5,412 bases of DNA from CAYTCZ01 sp964436315 (lineage in GTDB: Bacteria; Actinomycetota; Thermoleophilia; Gaiellales; Gaiellaceae): contig CAYTCZ010000203.1 of the NCBI GenBank assembly GCA_964436315.1, positions 1 to 5,412 on the forward strand. Reading direction: 5' to 3'. Positions 1 through 4,867 of the stretch are shown here, piece after piece. Within the stretch, counting starts at the first letter, position 1, and each line of letters opens with the position of its first letter. The notes beneath the pieces are model-generated. The model saw only the letters and a program-made list of their open reading frames with translations. It had not been told where the DNA came from and searched no databases. Made by a program: the position numbers and the translations under genes.

Positions 1-149
1 AAGACGTCGAAGCGGCTCCGATACAGCGCCTCGAGCTCATCCAGGCTCGCTCCGCTGCGTCCGATCATTACTTCTCTGACGCGCAGCATGAGGGATTTCT
101 TTAGTCGATGACGGTCGGCCCGAGGTGACCGTGGTTCATCCTTGGGCAT
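1..149 (-). CDS. Partial ORF, possible N-terminus of an ECF-like sigma-70 factor (runs off the left edge)
   Basis: Reading leftwards from an ATG at 149 there is an open frame to the window edge with about 49 codons visible. A TAG lies just two codons upstream of this ATG, so 149 is the longest possible start; ATGs at 89 and 68 are alternatives, and none has a strong Shine-Dalgarno. The N-terminal 20 or so residues are basic and look disordered. The last visible stretch, SLDELEALYRSRFDV, resembles the opening of region 2 of extracytoplasmic-function sigma factors (an acidic helix followed by LYRxRF). This is pattern memory from a very short fragment. If right, the protein would direct RNA polymerase to a stress or metal-responsive regulon. 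It begins about 55 bp after the broken ATPase and could be an unrelated neighbour. The coding call is moderately likely; the function is a guess. Confidence 0.4.
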   Translation of the reverse strand, partial: MPKDEPRSPRADRHRLKKSLMLRVREVMIGRSGASLDELEALYRSRFDV

Positions 150-204
150 GGCCTACGAAGGAGTCGGAGGTAACGCGCTCGCCGAAGCTGTGGGGTCGCG
201 ATGC

Positions 205-717
205 CTATCGACGCTGCGGCAGCCTCATTCCCAAGAGTTCTTCCTCGTTGACGTCGTCAGCCGTCGCGACGGCCACGACCTCCGGTTCACCGCGCGTGAG
301 GGTGCCGGTCTTGTCAAAGACGATGGTGTCCAATCCGGCCGTCTGCTCGAGGGCAAGGGCGTTCTTGAAGAGGATGCCGCGCTTCGCGCCGAGTCCACTG
401 CCGACCATGATCGCGGTCGGCGTTGCGAGCCCCAGCGCATCGGGGCAGGTAATCACAACCACGGTGATCGCAACCAAAAAGCGGTTGCGCATGTCGCGCA
501 CCATCGCGTCCATCGACGTGCCGACATGGCCGCCGTGGGCATGTTCGGCGCGCTCCACCGACACGTCGTCTTCGGCCGGGGCGAGCGGGGCTGTCGGGGC
601 GAGGGGATCGCAGATGCAGCAGGGGCAGGAGCGGCCGGCACACTCGTAGCCGCAGTCCCGAACGGCGGCGCTGAGCTCCTCGACCGAGGTGAGGCTGGGA
701 TCGAAGCTAGTCGTCAG
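205..717 (-). pseudogene. Remnant of a CPD-type heavy-metal P1B ATPase, internally deleted and truncated at both ends
   Basis: An open frame of 170 codons starts directly after the copZ stop codon and has no ATG; the only usable start is a GTG at 564 without a Shine-Dalgarno. Residues 1-30 are the second half of an HMA metal-binding domain (SFDPSLTSVEELSAAVRDCGY). Residues 31-36 are Cys-rich and 58-64 His/Gly-rich. Residues 66-83 (TSMDAMVRDMRNRFLVA) are the stretch that precedes the first membrane helix in intact relatives. It is followed at once by ITVVVITCPDALGLATP (84-100), the metal-path helix that normally lies several hundred residues later, and then by the phosphorylation motif DKTGTLT (134-140). 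Lost are the CxxC half of the HMA domain, the early membrane helices, the TGE actuator domain, and everything after about 25 residues of the P domain (HP motif, GDGVND hinge, last helices). It cannot pump metal by the family mechanism. The intact gene would export copper or a related metal. CPD instead of CPC is, as I recall, a variant shared by a subfamily, so probably not a mutation. The last residues (MRLPQRR) look off-family; a frameshift there gives EAAAAS, closer to the expected helix. Confidence 0.8.
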
Positions 718-921
718 TTAGGCGACTTCGTAGCCGGCCTCCTGAATAGCGGCTCGGAGTGCAGCGTCGGGAAGCGCTTCACCCAGTACGTTGACCGTCT
801 TTCTCTCGAGGTCGATCTCCACCTGACGAACGCCTACAACCTCCGCCACCTCTTTCTCGATTGCAGCCCTGCAGTGATCGCAGGAGACTTCCGGAACTCG
901 ATACGAGAGCGACTCAGCCAT
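718..921 (-). CDS. CopZ-like HMA-domain metallochaperone
   Basis: A complete 67-residue single-domain protein of the HMA (heavy-metal-associated) family, whose members carry Cu(I) or a related soft metal in the cytoplasm and hand it to the N-terminal domains of P1B ATPases. The metal loop is VSCDHC, with ligand cysteines at 14 and 17; the usual GMxCxxC is altered to VSCDHC, which keeps both cysteines. The rest follows the beta-alpha-beta-beta-alpha-beta order: helix AAIEKEVAEVVGV, strands VRQVEIDLERKTVNVLG, helix ALRAAIQEAGY. Length is typical of CopZ. The ATG at 921 lies inside the end of the SRPBCC gene, an 8-nt overlap (ATGGCTGA), with GGAG 7 nt upstream, so translation is probably coupled. 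Its stop codon abuts the remnant of the metal ATPase that would have been its partner, so it may now serve another acceptor or act as a metal buffer. copZ is a fair name by analogy, but the metal is not proven. Confidence 0.87.
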   Translation of the reverse strand: MAESLSYRVPEVSCDHCRAAIEKEVAEVVGVRQVEIDLERKTVNVLGEALPDAALRAAIQEAGYEVA

Positions 922-1372
922 CGCGGCTCTCCGATTCCCCTTTCGTTTCCAGGAGATCTTTCAGATGGGCGAAGCTTGTCTCAAGCTCGCGCTTCGCCAT
1001 GCGAGCAAAGACTGGCTCGGCCAGTCTAAGGACCCCGCTTTCCTCGATCTCGCCCCTCCACGTGAGTCGCGTGCCGCCCGCGACCGGCTCCAACAGATAT
1101 CTCCCCTCCATTGGAACCGGTCCTGTCGTCGTCTTGAATGCGGATTGACGCGGCGGCTCGAACTCCGTCACCTCGAACGTCGACTCGATCCTCGGGCCGA
1201 AGAATTTGCGCACCTGTCGGATCTGAGACCCGACGGCGAGCGGAGCCTCTGAGACCTGAGCCGACTCGATCAGACTTGGTTGCCGGTCGGGCACGCGGGA
1301 GAAGTCATGAATGAAGCTGAACACCTCGTCCGGCGGGCGTTCGATGACGATGCTCTGCTCGAAGCGATGCAC
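914..1372 (-). CDS. SRPBCC (START/polyketide cyclase-like) family protein
   Basis: 152 residues starting from GTG at 1372, preceded by a strong GGAAGGAGG Shine-Dalgarno about 8 nt upstream. The opening FEQSIVIERPPDEVFSFIHDFSRVPDRQPS is the classic first strand and helices of the SRPBCC fold (strand, then 'P.EVF.FI.D..R.P.W'). It is followed by antiparallel strands (GSQIRQVRKFFGPRIESTFEVTEFEPPRQSAF, YLLEPVAGGTRLTWRGEIE) and the long C-terminal helix (FARMAKRELETSFAHLKDLLE). Length and layout match stand-alone family members, which bind hydrophobic ligands in a deep pocket; no catalytic residue can be assigned. There is no signal peptide, so it should be cytoplasmic. Its 3' end overlaps copZ by 8 nt, and it begins 78 nt after the cytochrome lipoprotein gene, so co-transcription is likely. 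What it contributes to a metal/redox cluster is unknown. Confidence is high for the fold and low for the role. Confidence 0.88.
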   Translation of the reverse strand: MHRFEQSIVIERPPDEVFSFIHDFSRVPDRQPSLIESAQVSEAPLAVGSQIRQVRKFFGPRIESTFEVTEFEPPRQSAFKTTTGPVPMEGRYLLEPVAGGTRLTWRGEIEESGVLRLAEPVFARMAKRELETSFAHLKDLLETKGESESRDG

Positions 1373-1411
1373 CAGGATCTTCCTCCTTCCGGGTTGCTCT
1401 TCCAGTCCATT

Positions 1412-1433
1412 CCGGGTCGGCGAGCCGACACGG
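1412..1433 (-). other. Intergenic hairpin between the cytochrome and SRPBCC genes
   Basis: GTCGGC (1416-1421) pairs perfectly with GCCGAC (1424-1429). Three further G:C pairs lie outside one mismatch, giving nine base pairs in all within the 78-nt gap. No T-run follows on the minus strand, so this is not a standard intrinsic terminator. It may stabilise or process the upstream transcript, or be chance in GC-rich DNA. The central 2-nt loop would need to open by a pair in RNA. Confidence 0.3.
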
Positions 1434-1450
1434 TCGTCTTTCGCGTTCCA

Positions 1451-2428
1451 TTAACCGTGGGGCGTAAACCCGAGCACCGCCTCGATTGCATGTTGAGCAC
1501 TGTGAAGATCGCCCGCTTCAAGCTGGGCGAGAACGAGCTCGCCCGTCGCCTTCTCCTCGCCTCGGGCGAGTTCGACGAAGTGCTCGGTGTGATGGATTGC
1601 CTCGTCGCCGTTGCCGGTCTCGATCGCCGCTAGGGCAAGCTCGAGGTGGAGTGCCTTGAGGGTTAGGTCGGGCTCGGCGGTGCCCGCGAGCATCGCTTCG
1701 ATCGCGTGCTCAGCGTCGTGCGCCTCACCGGCGGATAGCTGTTCGGCGATCCCCTCCATCGCTCGCAGGTGATCGCCCTTTACCTCCTTGATCACGTGCT
1801 TTACGTGATGAACTGCATCGTCGATGTTCTCGGAGCGGATCGCGCTCAAGGCGAGCCAGTGGTGCATCGCGATGAGCTCAGGCAGGTCGACAGGCTCGAC
1901 GTGCGTTTCGGCCGGCCCGAGACTCTCGACGTAAGCAGCGATCTTCTCGAGGTCTGCGTCACTGATCTGTGAGACGTCGTAAGAGGGCATCGTCGCCAAG
2001 GGAGCGCGAACCTGTCGGCGCACCTGCTCTCCCGTGTGTCCGACGAGTGCGGGTCCGATCTCGCTTCCTTCGCCGTCGAAGCCATGGCAGCCCCCGCATC
2101 CTGCGGCCAGGTAGATCTCCTTGCCCTCCGCAGGGTCGGCAACCAAGGGTCGATCGTCAGCCTCGGCGGGACTTGCTGGCATCTCGGCGGGCGTTTCGTC
2201 ATCAGCCGTGTCTTCCGGTTCAGGCTGAAGCGGCTCAGCCACCTCGGGCGGGTCGGCCGGCTCCGGCTCGGGCTTCGCCGGAGGAGCCGGCTCTTCCAGC
2301 GTCGGCTCGGTCGGCAATGCGCCATCATCCCCGCCGCTGCACGCGACCAGACCCAACGCGAATGCCAGCGCAATGAGGGCGAGCAGGACGAGAAGTCGAC
2401 GCTTCGACGCGGTCACCCCGGTCTTCAT
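1451..2428 (-). CDS. Lipoprotein-anchored c-type cytochrome with a duplicated His-rich C-terminal domain
   Basis: 325 residues from the ATG at 2428. Residues 1-30 form a lipoprotein signal peptide: basic start (KRR at 9-11), Leu/Ala core, lipobox LVAC with lipidated Cys30. Residues 31-95 are an acidic Pro/Glu-rich spacer. A class I cytochrome c domain follows (about 100-172), with haem-binding CGGCH at 111-115 and a probable axial Met at 147 (TMPSY). Residues about 183-251 and 255-322 are two copies of a helical repeat with matching landmarks: AMHHWLALSAI/ALHLELALAAI, HHVKH (207-211)/HHTEH (279-283), and AEHAIEAML/AQHAIEAVL. The protein should be tethered in the periplasm, where haem could transfer electrons and the His clusters could bind metal; both roles are inferred. 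Start choice: GGGGAG lies 5 nt before 2428 and this start gives an ordinary signal peptide. An in-frame ATG at 2479 has an even better AAGGAG and would add 17 residues. The neighbours downstream are the SRPBCC and CopZ genes. Confidence 0.88.
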   Translation of the reverse strand: MKTGVTASKRRLLVLLALIALAFALGLVACSGGDDGALPTEPTLEEPAPPAKPEPEPADPPEVAEPLQPEPEDTADDETPAEMPASPAEADDRPLVADPAEGKEIYLAAGCGGCHGFDGEGSEIGPALVGHTGEQVRRQVRAPLATMPSYDVSQISDADLEKIAAYVESLGPAETHVEPVDLPELIAMHHWLALSAIRSENIDDAVHHVKHVIKEVKGDHLRAMEGIAEQLSAGEAHDAEHAIEAMLAGTAEPDLTLKALHLELALAAIETGNGDEAIHHTEHFVELARGEEKATGELVLAQLEAGDLHSAQHAIEAVLGFTPHG

Positions 2429-2482
2429 CGTGTCTCCCCGTTTGGGAAGAGCGTCGCGCTTCACGACAGGATGGCGCATATG

Positions 2483-2492
2483 TCTCTCCTTT
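2483..2492 (-). promoter_or_regulatory. Strong Shine-Dalgarno block (AAAGGAGAGA) upstream of the cytochrome gene
   Basis: AAAGGAGAGA lies 3 nt before the in-frame ATG at 2479, so the anti-SD-complementary core AAGGAG sits about 6 nt from that ATG. The identical 10-mer occurs at 4218-4227, also just before an ATG and at nearly the same distance after a paralogous gene. This site argues for translation starting at 2479. The weaker GGGGAG just before 2428 gives the more usual lipoprotein start. Both may be used. Confidence 0.55.
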
Positions 2493-2537
2493 CCAGTGAG
2501 CAGGCAACGGCGAGTCAAGGGCGCGCTACGCCCTTAC

Positions 2538-2864
2538 TCAGCGCAAGAGTGGAGAGATGCCAGCAGTGAAGTTAAAGGGGGGCGGCCTGCTCGCTCGGGC
2601 CGACGGGGGCGCTCGTTCCGGAGCTTCGTGCCTCGTCACCGCTCCTGGACGCAGCCCGCGAGACCGGATGGAACTGAGCAGAGAGAGGCGGACGCCCGCG
2701 AGCAAAGAGACAGCTGCGCACAGCAACGCTCCGGAATCCTCAAACTCCTCGGGGTGTCCATGGAAGGCGACCAGAACCAGGAGGACACAGAGCACCAGAA
2801 GAATCGCAACGGCGAAAAGGCGATGCTCGAGACCACGATCGATCCAGGTTCGAAACCGGATCAC
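2538..2864 (-). CDS. Small two-helix membrane protein, paralogue B
   Basis: 108 residues from a GTG at 2864. I chose this start because it aligns with the first residue of the paralogue at 4275-4604 (VIRFRTWIDRGLEHR against MIRVRTWVDRGREHR) and has AGGAGG 11 nt upstream; an upstream TTG at 2933 would add 23 unmatched residues. After a basic amphipathic start comes a hydrophobic helix (about 17-34), a short loop with HGHPEEFE, and a second hydrophobic stretch (ALLCAAVSLLAGVRLSLL). The tail is Arg/Pro-rich and ends in ISPLLR. I do not recognise the family. The loop motif HxHPExFE and LLCxAVSLL are shared with the paralogue, and the loop His residues could bind a metal, but that is speculation. 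It lies about 110 nt upstream of the cytochrome lipoprotein start and probably shares its transcript. Confidence 0.72.
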   Translation of the reverse strand: MIRFRTWIDRGLEHRLFAVAILLVLCVLLVLVAFHGHPEEFEDSGALLCAAVSLLAGVRLSLLSSIRSRGLRPGAVTRHEAPERAPPSARASRPPPFNFTAGISPLLR

Positions 2865-2965
2865 GCCGCCATCGGCCTCCTGGAACCGCGCGGTAATCGC
2901 ATGATCCTCAGGATGGGCCGACGAATCCCTCAACGCATCAGCAGAGGCACGGAATCCTGGTGTGG

Positions 2966-2986
2966 AAAAGCCCTGATCACAATCAG
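2966..2986 (-). terminator. Weak terminator-like hairpin at the end of the acetyltransferase gene
   Basis: On the minus strand CTGAT and ATCAG form a 5-bp stem around a TGTG loop, overlapping the TGA stop. GGC and TTTT follow. The stem is short and AT-rich, so termination is likely inefficient at best; it may only mark the end of the gene. Confidence 0.25.
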
Positions 2987-4113
2987 CCCTGGTCGGCGAG
3001 CTTCATGCCGTCGCCGCCGAGTGTGAAATCCATGTCCCCGTGTGTGATGTACCAGGAATCGAGATGCTCGGGATAAGGGCCAGCCGCTCGGCTCAGCGAC
3101 AGTCCCATGAGATTCGTCCCAGTGTTCGCCGGGAGAAATCCTGAGCGGAGGAATGCCCGCCTCGCCCACGGACGGGGATCGAGGTACGTGCACACGACTC
3201 TGTGGCATCCGATCTCGGTCAGCGTCGAATAAGCGTCAGCGAGGAGGGACCTGAGCGCCTCTGCGTCCAGCGCGACGAGATCGACGACATGGCCAACGCG
3301 AGCGAAGTCCGAGTCCTCAGATCCGAACACGATCAGGCCACGCAGGTCTCCACCGGCCCCTCGAGCCGCTCGGATCGACCACGAAGCTCTGGGTTCGTCC
3401 AGCCACCGCCAGCGAAGGTATCCCGCATTGCGAACTCGAATGCACCGAGCGAACGAGGCAGAGGCCGCGGCCAGCGAGTCGACCTCTTCGTCGAGCTCGG
3501 CAAGCGGCTCGATCTTCAGTTTCGGTCGAGGCGCACTCGCGAGAGCCGCGTACGCGCGCATCACTGCGGTCGTGCCGTGACGGATTCCCGGCGGAAAGCT
3601 GCGAACGGGCTTTCGGCGCCGGATCCAGACCGGCAGTCGGCCGAGCAGCTTGCCGGTCCCATAACGCTCCATCAGTCGGGCCGAGCGGTCTGTCGCGAAG
3701 CTCAGTCGTAGATCGAAGCCCCGCTCGGCGAGGAACGCTTCTTCTAGCTGACGCATGCCTCCCCGATTGCGGTAGTCGGGATGCACCATCAGTTCATGGG
3801 AGTACGCCATCCGCAGCTTGCGGCCTCCGTCCCAGACCGAAAACGGCGCATGCGCAAAGTGCCCGACGACGTGTCCTCCCGCCTCGAGGATATGGATACG
3901 CGCCGGGCCATCTGGGGCATCAAGAAATCGCCATCGCCACCGCTCGCTCGAGCGCCTCTCGCCAAAGATCGCAGCGGACATCTCACGAAGCGCCGCCTCG
4001 TCCCCCGGGCGCCACGTGCGAACACGCAGCCCCGATTCGGGTCGACTGGTGCCGTCTTGGATGCTTGCCTGAGAGCTCATAACCGCGCTCTCCCAGGTCT
4101 CGCGCTGGCTCAT
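2983..4113 (-). CDS. Two-lobed GNAT-superfamily N-acetyltransferase
   Basis: 376 residues from the ATG at 4113, with GAGG 7 nt upstream; an ATG at residue 12 (4080) with GGGAG upstream is an alternative. The first 28 residues look disordered. The N-terminal lobe (about 29-150) reads as a GNAT domain: VRTWRPGDEAALREM at the start, a strand pair ARIHILEAGGHVVGHFAHAP, and the acetyl-CoA pyrophosphate loop VHPDYRNRGG (110-119). The second lobe (about 195-350) repeats the plan in a more diverged form. RWRWRFLDAP (58-67) is echoed by YLRWRWLDEP (232-241), suggesting an internal duplication in which only the first lobe keeps the CoA loop. The C-terminus contains SWYITHGDMDFT, a tail I associate with large GNAT proteins near polysaccharide loci. 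It would transfer an acyl group from acyl-CoA to an amine; the substrate is unknown. No signal peptide is seen. It lies between the two duplicated membrane-protein genes and has no clear tie to the metal genes. Confidence 0.85.
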   Translation of the reverse strand: MSQRETWESAVMSSQASIQDGTSRPESGLRVRTWRPGDEAALREMSAAIFGERRSSERWRWRFLDAPDGPARIHILEAGGHVVGHFAHAPFSVWDGGRKLRMAYSHELMVHPDYRNRGGMRQLEEAFLAERGFDLRLSFATDRSARLMERYGTGKLLGRLPVWIRRRKPVRSFPPGIRHGTTAVMRAYAALASAPRPKLKIEPLAELDEEVDSLAAASASFARCIRVRNAGYLRWRWLDEPRASWSIRAARGAGGDLRGLIVFGSEDSDFARVGHVVDLVALDAEALRSLLADAYSTLTEIGCHRVVCTYLDPRPWARRAFLRSGFLPANTGTNLMGLSLSRAAGPYPEHLDSWYITHGDMDFTLGGDGMKLADQG

Positions 4114-4132
4114 GTCACATCCTCACCGGGCG

Positions 4133-4213
4133 TCACACCCACTCCGGGAATGGGATCTGGGCGAGGATTCCGAGCCGCACTCGGCGACAAGCGTCGCAGA
4201 TTAGAAACATCAT
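4133..4213 (-). CDS. Small 26-codon ORF with a strong ribosome binding site (possible leader peptide)
   Basis: From ATG at 4213 (a second ATG follows at once) to TGA at 4133. AAAGGAGAGA lies 4 nt upstream, placing AAGGAG at good spacing. The peptide opens MMFLICDACRRV and ends QIPFPEWV, with a CxxC pair (CDAC, residues 6-9). It ends 19 nt before the acetyltransferase start, so it could couple translation as a leader. Alternatively it is the worn-down start of a gene that once followed this copy of the duplicated unit: in the other copy the same block precedes the cytochrome reading frame, and GCGACGCT recurs at a similar position in the same frame. There is no similarity I can name. The evidence is the start signal and context only. 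Confidence 0.42.
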   Translation of the reverse strand: MMFLICDACRRVRLGILAQIPFPEWV

Positions 4214-4217
4214 GATT

Positions 4218-4227
4218 TCTCTCCTTT
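4218..4227 (-). promoter_or_regulatory. Shine-Dalgarno block (AAAGGAGAGA) before the small ORF
   Basis: Identical 10-mer to 2483-2492, lying 47 nt after the stop of paralogue A (45 nt in the B copy) and 4 nt before ATGATG. Its conservation between diverged copies suggests it is functional, or was when the segment was duplicated. Confidence 0.5.
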
Positions 4228-4274
4228 GCTACGACATTGACAACGCTTCGTGGCGCCTCAAGGACGCCCAGCGA

Positions 4275-4604
4275 TCAACGTCGAAGGGGAGAGAAACCGA
4301 GGGCGAACGCCGGCCCGCTCGGTGGTGGCCAGGCACGCGAAAGCGGAGGAGCACGCGAGGGGTGGACAAATCTACTGCGGGCGCCCCATGCCCGCTGGGC
4401 GCTTCTAGCGAATCGGCGGAGGAGGAGTCCCGCCGAAACCAGTAGCGAAACGGCACCGCAAAGGAGGACGTCACCGTGCTCGAATGCTTCCGGGTGCGAG
4501 TGGAGCAGAAGGAAGCCGAGCAGAAGCGCGAACGCAACGAGGAAGACCAGTGCGAGCACACGATGCTCGCGGCCGCGGTCGACCCATGTCCGCACACGGA
4601 TCAT
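4275..4604 (-). CDS. Small two-helix membrane protein, paralogue A
   Basis: 109 residues from ATG at 4604. Basic start MIRVRTWVDRGREHR, then a hydrophobic helix at about 16-34 (VLALVFLVAFALLLGFLLL), a loop HSHPEAFEHGD, and a second hydrophobic stretch at 46-62 (VLLCGAVSLLVSAGLLL). The tail is Arg/Ser/Pro-rich, probably cytoplasmic by the positive-inside rule, and ends GFSPLRR. Over the first 55 residues roughly half the positions are identical to the protein at 2538-2864. The conserved points are RTWxDRGxEHR, HxHPExFE and LLCxAVSLL, plus an xSPLxR end, which shows that both reading frames are under protein-level constraint. No Shine-Dalgarno is evident upstream. I do not recognise the family; it may be an inner-membrane accessory protein of the metal/redox cluster, but no activity can be read from it. 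Confidence 0.72.
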   Translation of the reverse strand: MIRVRTWVDRGREHRVLALVFLVAFALLLGFLLLHSHPEAFEHGDVLLCGAVSLLVSAGLLLRRFARSAQRAWGARSRFVHPSRAPPLSRAWPPPSGPAFALGFSPLRR

Positions 4605-4867
4605 GTTCTGATCGTAGTCGCGCAGTTGGCGACGGCACTATCCCTTCGTCGTGGCTGGCCCATCCCTGGGGTCTCTTCGAGCCTCCACGAATCCCTGGTC
4701 GGGGGCACGAAACGTGGGGATCCATCTTTGAGGGCTCGGGTCTTCTGGCCTGGCCGTCCCGAGACTCGCTCTACCTCCTTACGCCGGGCGGGCTCGTTTG
4801 TCAATGAACCTGAGTTTAGGTCTGTGAACTTTGAACAATGTCGGTCCGCCCCAGGGCCAGAGCCGAC
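4605..4867. other. Region without a supported gene between the IS debris and the main cluster
   Basis: 263 bp. Short frames here lack plausible starts or family features. On the minus strand TTGACA (4804-4799), a perfect -35 hexamer, is followed 17 nt later by TAAGGA, a poor -10. AAGGAGG (4780-4774) looks like a Shine-Dalgarno but has no ATG, GTG or TTG at usable distance. This is the logical place for the promoter of the leftward cluster, and the IS remnants may have truncated what was here. Confidence 0.4.
4799..4804 (-). promoter_or_regulatory. Possible -35 element (TTGACA) for the leftward cluster
   Basis: Exact TTGACA pointing left, about 195 bp upstream of paralogue A, in the non-coding stretch next to the IS remnants. 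No good TATAAT partner exists at 16-18 nt. IS ends sometimes supply outward -35 boxes, but I cannot show that here. Confidence 0.2.

Larger units (their letters stand above)
2480..2864 (-). repeat. Diverged segmental duplication, copy B (membrane-protein gene plus leader)
   Basis: This segment corresponds to 4214-4604. Resemblance covers the gene, its 3' end (CTCTCC...CT...CG.TGA...GGGCG around the stop), a spacer of 45 nt (47 nt in the other copy) sharing GGGCGT, CCTTGA..CGCC and GTTG in the same order, and the identical AAAGGAGAGA block. Divergence is high, so the duplication is old or one copy came from a relative. The limits are judged by eye. Confidence 0.55.
4214..4604 (-). repeat. Diverged segmental duplication, copy A (membrane-protein gene plus leader)
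   Basis: Partner of 2480-2864. The gene, the bases around its stop codon, the order of short blocks in the spacer, and the AAAGGAGAGA block all match in sequence or position. The acetyltransferase gene and the small ORF lie between the two copies, so recombination between less diverged ancestors of these copies could once have looped them out. Confidence 0.55.

Noticed and set aside
142..1029. 295-codon open frame on the plus strand
   Set aside because: It runs antisense across the ATPase remnant, copZ and part of the SRPBCC gene, all with clear family features; its translation has no domain-like pattern. GC-rich antisense frames of this length are common.
2496..2518. TTGACT on the minus strand, 17 nt before TGGAAA, as a promoter for the cytochrome gene
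   Set aside because: The -10 partner is poor, and the same bases belong to a spacer shared with the duplicated unit. No promoter can be claimed.
2373..3026. 217-codon plus-strand frame opposite paralogue B and the cytochrome start
   Set aside because: Arg/Ser-rich with no recognisable motifs, while the opposite strand encodes a protein conserved between two copies and a signal peptide.
4735..4763. CTCGGG/CCCGAG inverted repeat in the gene-poor stretch
   Set aside because: Only six pairs with a 17-nt loop, no T-run and no flanking extension; expected by chance at this base composition.
4601..4804. 67-codon minus-strand frame ending with an ATGA overlap on paralogue A
   Set aside because: The start would be a TTG inside a TTGACA hexamer with no Shine-Dalgarno, and the translation is low-complexity basic sequence. 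The overlap alone is not enough.
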